Part shown: positions 45,011 through 54,294 of the stretch, piece by piece | How positions within the stretch are numbered: position 1 is the stretch's first letter | Layout of the letters: every line of letters starts with the position of its first letter | Origin: Verrucomicrobiota bacterium | GTDB taxonomy: Bacteria > Chlamydiota > Chlamydiia > Chlamydiales > JAEYWL01 | NCBI GenBank assembly: GCA_023428915.1 | Contig: JAEYWL010000111.1 | Coordinates: 1-64,000, forward strand | Direction of reading: 5' to 3' | DNA length: 64,000 bases | Notes under the pieces: model-generated | What the model was told of the DNA's origin: nothing | Database searches by the model: none | Seen by the model: the letters and a program-made list of their open reading frames with translations, nothing else | Translations under genes and position numbers: made by a program

Positions 45011-46960
45011 ATGGATGATATTAAGCAGTTAATGCAGCACCACTTTATTAAGTATGCCTCCTATGTAATTTTAGACCGGGCCATTCCCCATGTAAAAGAT
45101 GGCCTGAAGCCAGTGCAGCGGCGCATTTTACATACCCTCTGGCGCATGCATGACGGTAAATTGCATAAAGTGGCCAATGTGGCGGGCCAAACCATGGCTT
45201 TTCACCCGCATGGCGATGCCGCTATCACCGATGCTTTGGTGGCAATGGCCAATAAAGGGTACCTTCTGGATACCCAAGGGAATTTTGGCAACTTATTGAC
45301 TGGAGATCCGGCGGCGGCAGCCCGTTACATTGAGACACGGCTTTCACCTTTAGCCACGGAAACAATGTTCAATACAGACCTTACTTCATTGCTGCCCTCC
45401 TATGATGGCCGCAATCAAGAGCCGCTGTATTTGCCGGCTAAATTGCCTGTATTATTGCTGCAAGGGGCTGATGGCATTGCAGTAGGTATGTCGACCCATA
45501 CCTTTCCGCATAATTTTGTAGAGGTGATTGAAGCCGAAATCGCCATATTAGAAGGAAGGGAATTCCAAATTCTTCCCGACTTCCCTACCGGCGGCATTAT
45601 GGATGCCTCGCAGTACGATAAGGGACGCGGTAAAGTAAAATTGCGCGCTAAAGTTGAAGTAAAGGACCCTAAAACTGTCGTCATCACCCAAATCTGCCAT
45701 GGCACCACTACAGACTCTTTGATCCGCTCCATTGACGAAGCTGCTAAGCGGGGCAAAATAAAAATCGATGCGATCAGCGATTACACCGCCCAGAAAGTGG
45801 AAATTGAGATTAAGCTGCCGCGCGGACAATATGCTGAAGACTTAATTGACGCCTTGTATGCTTATACAGATTGCGAGGTCACCCTCCATTCCCAAATTGT
45901 GGTCATTAAAGATAATTTGCCTTGGGAAACAGATGTCGATCAACTTTTGCATTACCATGTAGGCGAGCTAAAAAGTTATTTACAGCGAGAGCTTGAGATT
46001 GAACGCGACAAATTGCTGGAAAAGATCTTTGAAAAGAGTTTAGAGAGGATTTTTATCGAAAACAGGCTGTATAAAAAAATAGAAAATGTTGCCGTTTACG
46101 ATAAAATCCACGAAACAATTGCCGCGAGCCTTGAACCATTCCATGCCGAAATCTCGCGCATTCCCACTGAAGAAGACCGGGAACGTTTGCTCAATATTCC
46201 TATCAGGCGCATTTCCCTTTATGACCTCGATAAAAACAAACAGGAAGTGGTCTCCTATCGCAATTCGCTGGAGCAGATTGAAAAAGATCTCAAGCATATC
46301 GTCAGGTTTACGGTGCACTACCTGAAGGATCTTTTGAAGAAATTTAGTTCCGACTACCCTCGCAGAACTGAAATTCAGGCGATCCAGGAGATCGACAGGC
46401 GGGCCATCGCGACTAAAAACCTAAAGGTGGGTTTTGACCCTAAAACTGGTTATGTGGGCACTAAGGTTGCAAGCGAGCAGGCTTTTGAGTGCACCAATTA
46501 CGATAAGATACTGCTCATGTATCAAAACGGGACCTACTCGGTCATCAATATCCCCGAAAAGCAGTATGTCAATCATGAAGAAAACAAGGTCATTTTTGTG
46601 GGTATTGCCGATAAAAAAACGACTTTCTCAGTTGCCTATCGCGACCCTAAAACTAAATTGTGCTACGCCAAACGCTTTGTGGTCAGCCAGTTTATTTTGG
46701 ATAAGCCTTACCGCTATTTTGACGAGGGAATGGAGTTGCAGTATTTGACCAGCCAGCCTTCCGTGTCCTTGCAATTGCTCTATTACCCTAAAGCTAAGCA
46801 GAAAAGTTCGGAAATGGTGTTTAATTTCGATCAGGTATTAGTGAAAGGAGTGTCGGCCAAAGGAATTCGGATGGCTAACCGCGAAGTTAAAAAGGTGCAG
46901 CTTCCTAAAGGCGAAGTGTCAAATCCTCAACTAGACCTATTTTCAGGGGCGAAACCATAG
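45011..46960 (+). CDS. parC: Type IIA topoisomerase subunit A (ParC/GyrA2)
   Basis: DNA cleavage-rejoining subunit. The winged helix domain with KPVQRRILHTLW and the active-site Tyr in ARYIETRLSP are present. At 649 residues it is far shorter than GyrA because the C-terminal beta-pinwheel is partial, as expected for the chlamydial GyrA2/ParC. It starts five bases after parE and ends four bases before recX, forming one operon. Confidence 0.9.
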   Translation: MDDIKQLMQHHFIKYASYVILDRAIPHVKDGLKPVQRRILHTLWRMHDGKLHKVANVAGQTMAFHPHGDAAITDALVAMANKGYLLDTQGNFGNLLTGDPAAAARYIETRLSPLATETMFNTDLTSLLPSYDGRNQEPLYLPAKLPVLLLQGADGIAVGMSTHTFPHNFVEVIEAEIAILEGREFQILPDFPTGGIMDASQYDKGRGKVKLRAKVEVKDPKTVVITQICHGTTTDSLIRSIDEAAKRGKIKIDAISDYTAQKVEIEIKLPRGQYAEDLIDALYAYTDCEVTLHSQIVVIKDNLPWETDVDQLLHYHVGELKSYLQRELEIERDKLLEKIFEKSLERIFIENRLYKKIENVAVYDKIHETIAASLEPFHAEISRIPTEEDRERLLNIPIRRISLYDLDKNKQEVVSYRNSLEQIEKDLKHIVRFTVHYLKDLLKKFSSDYPRRTEIQAIQEIDRRAIATKNLKVGFDPKTGYVGTKVASEQAFECTNYDKILLMYQNGTYSVINIPEKQYVNHEENKVIFVGIADKKTTFSVAYRDPKTKLCYAKRFVVSQFILDKPYRYFDEGMELQYLTSQPSVSLQLLYYPKAKQKSSEMVFNFDQVLVKGVSAKGIRMANREVKKVQLPKGEVSNPQLDLFSGAKP

Positions 46961-46964
46961 TATT

Positions 46965-47435
46965 ATGGAAGAACTGCAAGCTGCTAAGCAATGGGCGGCC
47001 AGGCGCCTCGCTATGAAAAGTTACCGCTCTGAGGAGTTGCGTGCCAAAATGCTGGCCAAATTTCCTGAAGAGGTGGTTGAACTGGTCATTGCGCAATTTA
47101 CACAATTTGGCTATTTAAACGACGAAGAGTGGCTTAAATCGCAAATTAGGCAGCAGAAAAGCAGGAACAAAGGAGTCAAGGCCATCTTGTTTTATTTGCT
47201 GGGCAAGGGAATTGCGCGCGAGGCAGCTGAAAAGGCGCTTCAGCAAGAGGTATCCGAAGAGGAGCAAGAAGTAGCCTTAGGGCAATGGATTCATAAAAAG
47301 TCCAGGCAATATGACCCTAAGGATCGAAAAGCTCGAGACAAACTGATAGCGTCTTTATTGCGCAAAGGTTTTTCTTATGAAATGATAAAGAAAAAAATCC
47401 AAATTATTGAATATCAGTCCTCATTTGAAGAATAA
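46965..47435 (+). CDS. recX: RecX-like regulatory protein
   Basis: 156 residues made of repeated three-helix units, as in RecX: AARRLAMKSYRSEELRAKML, FTQFGYLNDEEW, LLGKGIAREAAEKAL and LLRKGFSYEMIKKKI. RecX binds RecA filaments and limits them. No recA is near. The gene overlaps no neighbour and follows parC by four bases. Confidence 0.75.
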   Translation: MEELQAAKQWAARRLAMKSYRSEELRAKMLAKFPEEVVELVIAQFTQFGYLNDEEWLKSQIRQQKSRNKGVKAILFYLLGKGIAREAAEKALQQEVSEEEQEVALGQWIHKKSRQYDPKDRKARDKLIASLLRKGFSYEMIKKKIQIIEYQSSFEE

Positions 47436-47486
47436 TTACAGTATTTGTTATAATAATTAAAAGAGAACTGTTATTAAGGTATTATT

Positions 47487-47738
47487 ATGGCAGATGCAAC
47501 CCCTCCCGTTTCCAATCAATCTGAAATCACCCCCGCTACAGACGTTACCGGTAAAACAGGTCCTGCTGCTACAAACGAAGAAGTTTCAGCAGCCACTTCT
47601 TTTGCCAATGTAAATCAATTAAAAGAACAAGCACCGACAGTATGGAAAGCGATGATGGAATCCTATGCCTGGCATATCTGCAATGAATCCAGAAAGCATC
47701 AAAAGCGCATAAAACAAATTCTTAGGGATAAAGGGTAA
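47487..47738 (+). CDS. Small hypothetical protein
   Basis: 83 residues. The N-terminal half is Thr/Ala/Pro/Ser-rich and probably disordered. The C-terminal 35 residues form a basic helix (WKAMMESYAWHICNES, KHQKRIKQILRDKG). Not recognised. In Chlamydia a small gene (CT659) occupies this place between gyrA2 and rluD, so it may be the counterpart. It ends one base before the next gene. Confidence 0.6.
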   Translation: MADATPPVSNQSEITPATDVTGKTGPAATNEEVSAATSFANVNQLKEQAPTVWKAMMESYAWHICNESRKHQKRIKQILRDKG

Positions 47739-47739
47739 T

Positions 47740-48033
47740 ATGGATCTCACTCAGGCTGAACTTTTTTTAGGTATCCAAATCGATCCTCTTCTTGAAACCG
47801 CTCTTGAGAAACTCGATCCAAAAATTGTGGCTATTTATATCAATGCTGATCCTGAGCACTTAAAAAAACTTGAATTTGCCGATAAGCAATATATTGGCAA
47901 AAGCCTCGGTGAAATGGCCGATTCGGCCGCTGTCTTGCTGATGGCCACCCATATAGTCAGCGTTATTAAAAAGCTTATGCCTGATTATCATCTCGATATT
48001 GACTCCTTGGTAATTATCCCAATTCCTCATTAA
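47740..48033 (+). CDS. Small hypothetical protein
   Basis: 97 residues, compact and mixed helix/strand (FLGIQIDPLLETALEKL, EMADSAAVLLMATHIV, then IDSLVIIPIPH). Not recognised. The start follows the previous stop by one base and rluD starts 18 bases later, so it is part of the same rightward operon. Confidence 0.6.
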   Translation: MDLTQAELFLGIQIDPLLETALEKLDPKIVAIYINADPEHLKKLEFADKQYIGKSLGEMADSAAVLLMATHIVSVIKKLMPDYHLDIDSLVIIPIPH

Positions 48034-48051
48034 TCCTATTTCGGCAGCTCT

Positions 48052-48984
48052 ATGATCCCTGACGACAATTTCACTATCCAGATTACAGCTGATGAAGCCC
48101 GCGAGCGCATAGATAAGGTTTTAGCCAATCGCTACAAAGGTCAATATTCCCGTTCTTATTTCCAACTGCTGTTGGAAGAAGGCTTAATTGTAGCTGACGG
48201 CAAACCATTAAAAAAGCGGGATAAGTTATGCGCAGGCAGTGAAATAGAGGTTAATTTCACCTGTACCCAAGAACTCGATGTCTCCCCAGAAAATATTCCC
48301 TTGTCAGTAGTTTATGAAGATAACGACATTTTACTCGTAAATAAGCCGGCAGGCATGGTCGTGCATCCTGCAGCCGGAAATTGGCATGGCACGTTTGTAA
48401 ATGCGCTATTGTATTACTGCAAGCAATGGCAGAAGGACTTAAATGCGGGCGATGTGCGTCCGGGCATTGTACACCGCTTAGATAAAGATACAAGCGGCTT
48501 GTTATTGGCGGCCAAAAACAGGGTTGCGCAACAGCGCCTGATTGAACTATTTGCGCAAAGAAAAATTAAAAAAGAATATTTAGCCCTCTGTTTAGGCAAC
48601 CCTGGATCCGGAATTCTTTCAGCCCCTATTGGAAGGCATCGTACTGAACGTAAAATGATGGCCGTACAAGAGGGCGGGCGGCAGGCTTTAACCCGCTACA
48701 CTACCTTGGCTAAAACAGGCCAATTAAGCGTAGTGCGCGCCTTTCCGGAGACAGGAAGAACCCATCAAATTCGGGTGCACTTGAAGCATTTAAATGCTCC
48801 TATACTGGGTGATGATCTTTATGGCAGTTCTGCGGCAAACCGCAAATACAAAGCATTCCGGCAAATGCTCCATGCTGAAAAATTGCAGTTCCGCCACCCG
48901 GCAACCGGGGAGGAATTGGAATTTTCCGCCCCTTTGCCTGAAGATTTTCGGCGCCTCTGTATTTCCAATAATTTAAATTTTTAG
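48052..48984 (+). CDS. rluD: 23S rRNA pseudouridine synthase RluD
   Basis: An S4 RNA-binding domain (about 15-75) precedes the RluA-family catalytic domain with Asp in [16 protein letters not shown], and [19 protein letters not shown] near the end. 310 residues is usual. RluD modifies helix 69 of 23S rRNA. Corresponds to CT658. dtd follows after seven bases. Confidence 0.9.
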   Translation: MIPDDNFTIQITADEARERIDKVLANRYKGQYSRSYFQLLLEEGLIVADGKPLKKRDKLCAGSEIEVNFTCTQELDVSPENIPLSVVYEDNDILLVNKPAGMVVHPAAGNWHGTFVNALLYYCKQWQKDLNAGDVRPGIVHRLDKDTSGLLLAAKNRVAQQRLIELFAQRKIKKEYLALCLGNPGSGILSAPIGRHRTERKMMAVQEGGRQALTRYTTLAKTGQLSVVRAFPETGRTHQIRVHLKHLNAPILGDDLYGSSAANRKYKAFRQMLHAEKLQFRHPATGEELEFSAPLPEDFRRLCISNNLNF

Positions 48985-48991
48985 CGAGTGT

Positions 48992-49435
48992 ATGCGAGCG
49001 GTTATTCAAAGAGTCGCACAAGCCAGCGTTGCAGTTGAGCAAAAAATTTGCGGACAAATTTCCCATGGGTTGCTCATACTGCTCGGCATCCATAAAGAAG
49101 ATCAACCAGCTCATACTGTGTGGCTGGTTAATAAATTAGTGCATTTACGCATTTTTGCTGATGAACAAGGCAAAATGAATAAATCGCTTCTTGAAGTAAG
49201 AGGACAAATACTGGTCATTAGCCAATTCACTCTTTATGGAAATTGCGCCGAGGGGCGGCGTCCGGATTTTTTTGCGGCAGCCCCCCCTGAGCAAGCCATT
49301 CCCCTATATGAAAAATTTGTTAAAGAGCTGCGTCAGCAGATTGCAGTTGTGGAGACAGGCATTTTTGGGGCAAAGATGTCAGTTTCCCTTATAAATGATG
49401 GACCTGTTACCTTGGTAATTGATAGTAAAAAATGA
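48992..49435 (+). CDS. dtd: D-aminoacyl-tRNA deacylase
   Basis: Removes D-amino acids and glycine wrongly attached to tRNA. The cross-subunit motifs SQFTLYG and NDGPVT are intact, and the start [15 protein letters not shown] is typical. 147 residues is the normal length. It shares the rluD operon. Confidence 0.95.
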   Translation: MRAVIQRVAQASVAVEQKICGQISHGLLILLGIHKEDQPAHTVWLVNKLVHLRIFADEQGKMNKSLLEVRGQILVISQFTLYGNCAEGRRPDFFAAAPPEQAIPLYEKFVKELRQQIAVVETGIFGAKMSVSLINDGPVTLVIDSKK

Positions 49436-49575
49436 TTTTAAACAGATGTTTATTTCTTGAGCATTATTAAAGCATCGGCTACCCTACGAAATTACAGGGG
49501 AGCAGGTCATATGCCAGGGCATTTCCTAATAAAGCTAAGCAAAAATCGAAATTTCCACATCTAAGAAGGTCGAAT

Positions 49576-49833
49576 ATGAAGGAATTTGTAGCGTATATTG
49601 TAAAAAATTTGGTTGATCATCCTGATAAAGTAAAAATTAACGAAATAGGCGGAACGCAAACATTGATCATTGAATTATCTGTTGAAAAATCTGATATCGG
49701 CAAGATCATAGGGAAAAAGGGTAAGACTATCAATGCAATCCGCACCTTATTGATGTCTGTGGCAAGCCGCAATGGTATTCGCGTTAACCTGGAAATCATC
49801 GAAGAGGGCGGCGGACACGTTGTTGAAGAATAA
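49576..49833 (+). CDS. khpA: KH-domain RNA-binding protein (KhpA/YlqC family)
   Basis: 85 residues forming one KH domain, with the GxxG loop in IIGKKGKTINAIRTLL. KhpA pairs with KhpB/EloR in some bacteria and binds many RNAs. A partner is not in the window. GAAGG lies nine bases before the ATG. It is followed by a terminator. Confidence 0.85.
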   Translation: MKEFVAYIVKNLVDHPDKVKINEIGGTQTLIIELSVEKSDIGKIIGKKGKTINAIRTLLMSVASRNGIRVNLEIIEEGGGHVVEE

Positions 49834-49853
49834 CATCCGCATATCGAATTCTG

Positions 49854-49887
49854 AGCTGGGCCTGCATTCACGGTCCAGCTTGTTTCT
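49854..49887 (+). terminator. Rho-independent terminator after khpA
   Basis: AGCTGGGCC (49854-49862) pairs with GGTCCAGCT (49872-49880) with one G-U pair, followed by TGTTTCT. Confidence 0.65.
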
Positions 49888-49948
49888 AAAAAATTCTCAA
49901 TTAGCGAGATCTTCTTTTAAAGGGAGTCAAGTGTTTTGATTGGGAGTC

Positions 49949-50127
49949 TTAAAACCCGACTTGCTACCTTATAATAAGTTATATTCGAAAGTTTTTTCTC
50001 TCTAAGAGCTCGCAAAAATCAGTGGGCCATATTATTAATATGACCCACTGATTTTCAAGGCTTCGTGCGAGCTCTTAGAGGAAAAGGACTCGAATCTGAC
50101 TCTTAGAAGGTAGCAAGTTGGGTTTAA
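49949..50127. repeat. Palindromic MITE-like repeat with a nested extra hairpin (family 1)
   Basis: The outer arms and middle (AAAACCCGACTTGCTACCTT, ATATTCGAAAG, CTCGAATCTGACTCTTAG, AAGGTAGCAAGTTGGGTTTA) match the element at 30208. Between them about 75 extra bases contain a second palindrome, AAAATCAGTGGG to CCCACTGATTTT at 50015-50055 (one mismatch). It ends 19 bases before the tRNA gene. Confidence 0.85.
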
Positions 50128-50145
50128 ATGAAAACGGAATGAAAA

Positions 50146-50218
50146 CGGACTGAGTAGGATTCGAACCTACGACCACCCGCTTAGAAGGCGGGTGCTCTAT
50201 CCACTGAGCTATCAGTCC
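50146..50218 (-). tRNA. tRNA-Arg (anticodon TCT)
   Basis: On the minus strand the acceptor stem GGACTGA pairs with TCAGTCC, discriminator G. The D arm is GCTC-AGTGGATA-GAGC, the anticodon arm CCCGC-CTTCTAA-GCGGG with anticodon TCT, and the T arm GTAGG-TTCGAAT-CCTAC. It reads AGA/AGG arginine codons. The 3' CCA is not encoded. Confidence 0.97.
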
Positions 50219-50358
50219 ATTAGGAAAAGGGCTATATTAGCTATCCTGTTGCAAATTTACAAGCGAAAAATGGACTTTCCTGAAATTCGTAAGAAAATCG
50301 AATTCTGTTGAATTCATGGCCATAGCAGGGTATGCTATTCTCCTAATAGTGAGTGGAA

Positions 50359-50883
50359 ATGGCAGAACAGGTATATCTTGGTTTAGGCGGTAATATTGGA
50401 GATACAGAGGCTGTCATTCGTGCTGTAGTCAAAGATATTGCAGCCTTAACAGGGACTTCGCGAACCATACTGTCCCGCCTGTACTGCACTACTCCAGTTG
50501 AAGTAGTGGATGCCGAGCAGCCCTTCGTCAATGCCGCTTGCTTAATAGAAACGAATACCGCACTTGGCAATCTTATATCGCAGCTGCAAGCTATCGAGCA
50601 AAAATATGGCAAAGCGGAAAAGCCGAAACAGTCCTCGCGTATTATCGACATCGACATTCTCTTCTACGGAAAATTTCAGGGAGTAGTGGATACCGTTGTT
50701 ATTCCTCATCCACGTTGGCAAGAGCGTCTGTTTGTACTGCAGCCGCTTTTTGATTTAACGGAAAGCATTGCCATGCAGGGCGAGTTAATCAACCTCGCAC
50801 CTCTACTCGAAGAGTTTACAAATCTACATAATGAAATCGTAATTCCTATCACGGAGAGCAATTATGAAACATGTATCTGTTAA
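50359..50883 (+). CDS. folK: 6-hydroxymethyl-7,8-dihydropterin pyrophosphokinase
   Basis: Transfers pyrophosphate from ATP to hydroxymethyldihydropterin in folate synthesis. YLGLGGNIGD, FVNAACLIET and the RIIDIDILFYG motif with HPRWQERLFVLQPL are intact. GTG 50353 and ATG 50359 are both possible; the ATG is chosen. A stand-alone HPPK: DHPS (folP) is not fused or adjacent. The 3' end overlaps kdsA by 20 bases, an unusual pairing of folate and lipopolysaccharide genes. Confidence 0.9.
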   Translation: MAEQVYLGLGGNIGDTEAVIRAVVKDIAALTGTSRTILSRLYCTTPVEVVDAEQPFVNAACLIETNTALGNLISQLQAIEQKYGKAEKPKQSSRIIDIDILFYGKFQGVVDTVVIPHPRWQERLFVLQPLFDLTESIAMQGELINLAPLLEEFTNLHNEIVIPITESNYETCIC

Positions 50884-51682
50884 AGACTTTCAAATTGGCA
50901 AGGGCCAACCTTTAACCATCATTTGCGGCCCCTGTGTCATCGAAAGCGAAGGGCATTGCTTGCGCTCCGCTGAAGCCATAAAAGAAATTTTACAGCCATA
51001 TCCAGTTAACTTTATCTTCAAATCCAGCTACGATAAAGCTAATAGAAGCGCGCACCATTCGTTTAGAGGGCCTGGTTTAGAAGAAGGACTCCGCATCCTG
51101 CAAAGAGTGCAAAATGAATTGGGACTTCCTGTTGTGACTGATGTACATTCTACGGAAGAAGCTACTGCTGCCGGCGAAGTGTGTGAAGCCATCCAAATCC
51201 CTGCCTTTTTGTGCCGCCAAACCGACTTAATTACGGCTGCCGCAAAAACCAAAGCTACCATTCAGGTTAAAAAAGGACAGTTTATGGCCCCCTGGGATAT
51301 GAAAAATGTCGTTGATAAAATTGAAGCCCAAGGTAACCACAATATCCTGTTAATTGACCGGGGCACTTCGTTTGGTTACAACAACCTGGTCAGTGATATG
51401 CGCTGCATCCCCATTATGCAAAAATTTGGCTATCCTGTGTGCTTTGATGCTACACACTCTGTACAGCTGCCAGGCGGGCAGGGGACAACCTCAGGGGGAG
51501 AAAGTTGCTATGTGCCAGTGCTAGCTAAAGCCGCTTTGGCGGCAGGGGTAAATGCTCTGTATTTAGAAGCGCACGATACTCCAAGATTAGCCAAAAGCGA
51601 CAGCACTACGCAGATTAGTTTTGAAGAATTAAAGGTATTGCTCCCTATTTTTGTTAAGCTGTATGACATCGTAAATGAGTAA
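50864..51682 (+). CDS. kdsA: 3-deoxy-8-phosphooctulonate synthase (KDO8P synthase)
   Basis: Joins phosphoenolpyruvate and arabinose 5-phosphate to make KDO-8-phosphate for the inner core of lipopolysaccharide. IICGPCVIES, FKSSYDKANRSAHHSFRGPG, VKKGQFMAPWDM and FDATHSVQLPGG are the expected motifs. The Cys in IICGPCVIE suits either the metal-dependent or the other class. 272 residues is normal. The neighbours downstream transport lipopolysaccharide. Counterpart of CT655. Confidence 0.95.
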   Translation: MKHVSVKDFQIGKGQPLTIICGPCVIESEGHCLRSAEAIKEILQPYPVNFIFKSSYDKANRSAHHSFRGPGLEEGLRILQRVQNELGLPVVTDVHSTEEATAAGEVCEAIQIPAFLCRQTDLITAAAKTKATIQVKKGQFMAPWDMKNVVDKIEAQGNHNILLIDRGTSFGYNNLVSDMRCIPIMQKFGYPVCFDATHSVQLPGGQGTTSGGESCYVPVLAKAALAAGVNALYLEAHDTPRLAKSDSTTQISFEELKVLLPIFVKLYDIVNE

Positions 51683-51688
51683 CAGCTA

Positions 51689-53497
51689 GTGCGTATTTCC
51701 AGAAGTTTTGTTCCAATTCTGTTTGCGGCGCTAATCGGATATTTAGGTTGGAGGCTTACCCATATCACGCCGGCAGATATAATTGCCTATCAACAACTAA
51801 GGCAATTGGCATACAGCGAATTGGACCAGGATAAAAAGCAGGCCTCTCATCAAGTTAGAAAACAGGTGCAAAAGGATCTCTATTTTACCAAGAATGGCCA
51901 GCAGGAACATGCCAAGGTCGTTTGTGCAGACTCTAACATTCATTGGCAATGCGACGGCCGCAAGATGCAAATGGTGGAAGAAATGGCGCAACTGCAGGGG
52001 CAGTTGACTAGTGCCGAGGAGTCTAATAACTTAACTGCTGAAATAGGCACCTACTACTACAATGAGAATAAGCTGTCGGCCGAAGCAGTTCATTTTACCA
52101 GAGAAACATCTGGCAGAAAGTGGCAAGGAGAGGCAGAGCAGCTCCTTTGCTGCTTGCAGCAAAAACCCTATTTGCATGCCAAGAGCTTTGTTGGTAATGA
52201 TGGGACACAAACACTGCGTGCGCAGGATCTCACTTTACTTAATGATAAATGGCATGCTTACGGCAATGTGTATTTTGAGTCCCCCAAAGTCATTACCCAG
52301 TCTGATGCGGCAACAGCCAGGCTAGGCAGCCATAACACCTTGGAGCAGCTAAAATTAAATGGCAATGTAAGGATTCGCACCTCTGATGGAATAGCTTTGA
52401 ATTGCGAACAAGGTGAATATGATTGCATTTCCCAAAAGGGAGTGTTTCAAGGAGGGGCCCGGCCAGCGCAACTTTTTAAAAAAGGGGAATCCCCCTTGCA
52501 TTTGCAAGCTCAGCAAATCCATGTGCAGCTGATGCCGGAAATACAGAACCAAGAGCTCCAAAGTTTAGAGGCCTTAGAAAATGTGCATATACATTACGGG
52601 GATGTTGAAAGTGAAGGTGAAAAACTAACCTACATCGCTCCTGACTCTTTAACGCTCTATTCCATAAGCAAGCCATGCTGCTTAACTAATAAGCAGGGCA
52701 AAGTGCAGGCTGCACAAGTAGCCTTATCGGCAGCTGACAAAAAAATGCACATTAGACAACCTTCCGGGCAAGTAAAATTACCGGAGGGCGGCTTGTTAAA
52801 CTACCAAGCTAACGAAGGTATTTGGGAAGCTGTTTCAACGACTTTGCATTTACTAGGCGATATCCGTGTCCATCACCCAACTTTAGGGTATTTGGAAGTA
52901 GATGACACCTTAACTATACAGTTTAAAGAAGGGGTGGTTGCGCAGGCTATTGCTTCAGGGGATACAACTTTAATTCACGTGGATGAAAAAGGGCAGCCGC
53001 ATACCTTTAAAAATAAAGGGAGAACGGCGGCCGATTTACAGTCTGCTGAGATTCTCATAAACAAGCATGGGGCTGAACAAGCGCTTTTTCAAGATGCCTT
53101 GGGCAAGATTTATGCGGACCGGGTGCGCATCCAACTGCAAAAAGGGGAAAAAGCCATTGAAGTCGTGGAGCTTGAAGGGCAAGTTAAAATGTATAACGGT
53201 TTTGCAACTGGAGCCGCAACAGAGGGAATCCTGGATCAATTTATTTTGACAGACAAAGCCCTGTATTTTCCGCAGAATAAATTAATTACCCTTGCAGCTT
53301 ATCCTAAGCGAAAAGTGGTTTTTTTTGACCGCCTTAACAACCTAAAAATTAGTGCAAATGCCCTGAATGTATACAGGGATCGCGAGACGAATAAAGATGC
53401 TGTTGAGGGAGTAGGCAAAGTGCGTTTTTCATTTGGGGAAGGGGAGAAAACTGAGTTAAAGCGCTTTATCAGCCAAATTGAGGGGCAGTCTAAATGA
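51689..53497 (+). CDS. LptC/LptA-like lipopolysaccharide transport protein
   Basis: 602 residues starting at GTG 51689. An N-terminal hydrophobic segment (VPILFAALIGYLGW) anchors it in the inner membrane. The rest has repeated beta strands typical of the OstA/LptA jellyroll (for example AQDLTLLNDKWHAYGNVYFE and NTLEQLKLNGNVRIRTSDG). The usual LptC is about 190 and LptA about 185 residues, so this protein may supply both periplasmic functions in one chain. It lies between kdsA and lptB and overlaps lptB by four bases. Corresponds to CT654. Confidence 0.75.
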   Translation: MRISRSFVPILFAALIGYLGWRLTHITPADIIAYQQLRQLAYSELDQDKKQASHQVRKQVQKDLYFTKNGQQEHAKVVCADSNIHWQCDGRKMQMVEEMAQLQGQLTSAEESNNLTAEIGTYYYNENKLSAEAVHFTRETSGRKWQGEAEQLLCCLQQKPYLHAKSFVGNDGTQTLRAQDLTLLNDKWHAYGNVYFESPKVITQSDAATARLGSHNTLEQLKLNGNVRIRTSDGIALNCEQGEYDCISQKGVFQGGARPAQLFKKGESPLHLQAQQIHVQLMPEIQNQELQSLEALENVHIHYGDVESEGEKLTYIAPDSLTLYSISKPCCLTNKQGKVQAAQVALSAADKKMHIRQPSGQVKLPEGGLLNYQANEGIWEAVSTTLHLLGDIRVHHPTLGYLEVDDTLTIQFKEGVVAQAIASGDTTLIHVDEKGQPHTFKNKGRTAADLQSAEILINKHGAEQALFQDALGKIYADRVRIQLQKGEKAIEVVELEGQVKMYNGFATGAATEGILDQFILTDKALYFPQNKLITLAAYPKRKVVFFDRLNNLKISANALNVYRDRETNKDAVEGVGKVRFSFGEGEKTELKRFISQIEGQSK

Positions 53498-54228
53498 GTG
53501 AAAGCGAGTTGTGTTTTGAAGTAATTGACCTGGTAAAGAGCTACTCCGGAAAGACGGTTGTCAATGGCTTATCATTTAATGTAAAAAAAGGAGAGGTCGT
53601 AGGCCTCTTAGGGCCTAATGGAGCCGGCAAAACCACAGCCTTTTATATGGCCGTGGGGCTGATACAGCCTGACGGCGGCAAAGTGCTCTTTAATGGTGTT
53701 GATGTCACTAATAAACCTATTCACAAACGCGCTTTAATGGGTATGGGGTATTTGGCGCAGGAACCCTCCGTGTTCCGCAGCCTTACGGTTGAAGAAAACA
53801 TCCTCTGCATCTTAGAAGGGCTAGTCAGCAGTAAAGTAGAGCGCAAAAAGAGATTAGAAGAGCTGTTGGAGGAGTTGCATCTGACCCGCCTAGCCAAGAA
53901 GAAAGCTGGAGCTCTTTCTGGCGGAGAGCGGCGCCGCCTGGAGATTACCCGTGCTTTGATTACCAGCCCCTCGTTTTTGCTGCTGGATGAGCCCTTTGCC
54001 AATATCGACCCGATCTCTGTGCATGAGCTTAAGGAGCTCATTCGGATCTTAGCTAATAAAAATATCAGTATTTTGATTACCGACCACAACGCCCGTGAAA
54101 TTTTTACTATTGTCGATCGCAGCTACATCGTCTCTGAAGGCAGAGTGCTGCTATCCGGCTGTGTAAACACTCTCCTCAACGACCCCGAAGCCCGTAGAAT
54201 CTACCTCGGCTCAGAATTCAGCCTGTAA
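53494..54228 (+). CDS. lptB: LPS export ABC transporter ATPase LptB
   Basis: Cytoplasmic ATPase that powers lipopolysaccharide transport. Walker A GPNGAGKTTAFYM, signature LSGGERRRLEI, Walker B LLLDEPFANIDP and the switch His in LITDHNAREIF are all present. 244 residues is normal. The membrane partners LptF/LptG are elsewhere. Counterpart of CT653 (yhbG). Confidence 0.95.
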   Translation: MSESELCFEVIDLVKSYSGKTVVNGLSFNVKKGEVVGLLGPNGAGKTTAFYMAVGLIQPDGGKVLFNGVDVTNKPIHKRALMGMGYLAQEPSVFRSLTVEENILCILEGLVSSKVERKKRLEELLEELHLTRLAKKKAGALSGGERRRLEITRALITSPSFLLLDEPFANIDPISVHELKELIRILANKNISILITDHNAREIFTIVDRSYIVSEGRVLLSGCVNTLLNDPEARRIYLGSEFSL

Positions 54229-54237
54229 GTTCTGTCG

Positions 54238-54263
54238 CTGTTAAGGTTTTGTAACAGTATTTT
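54238..54263 (+). terminator. Weak Rho-independent terminator after lptB
   Basis: CTGTTA pairs with TAACAG across an 8-base loop, followed by TATTTTCG. Confidence 0.4.
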
Positions 54264-54294
54264 CGAGTGTAATTTTTGGAATATGTTCTTACAC

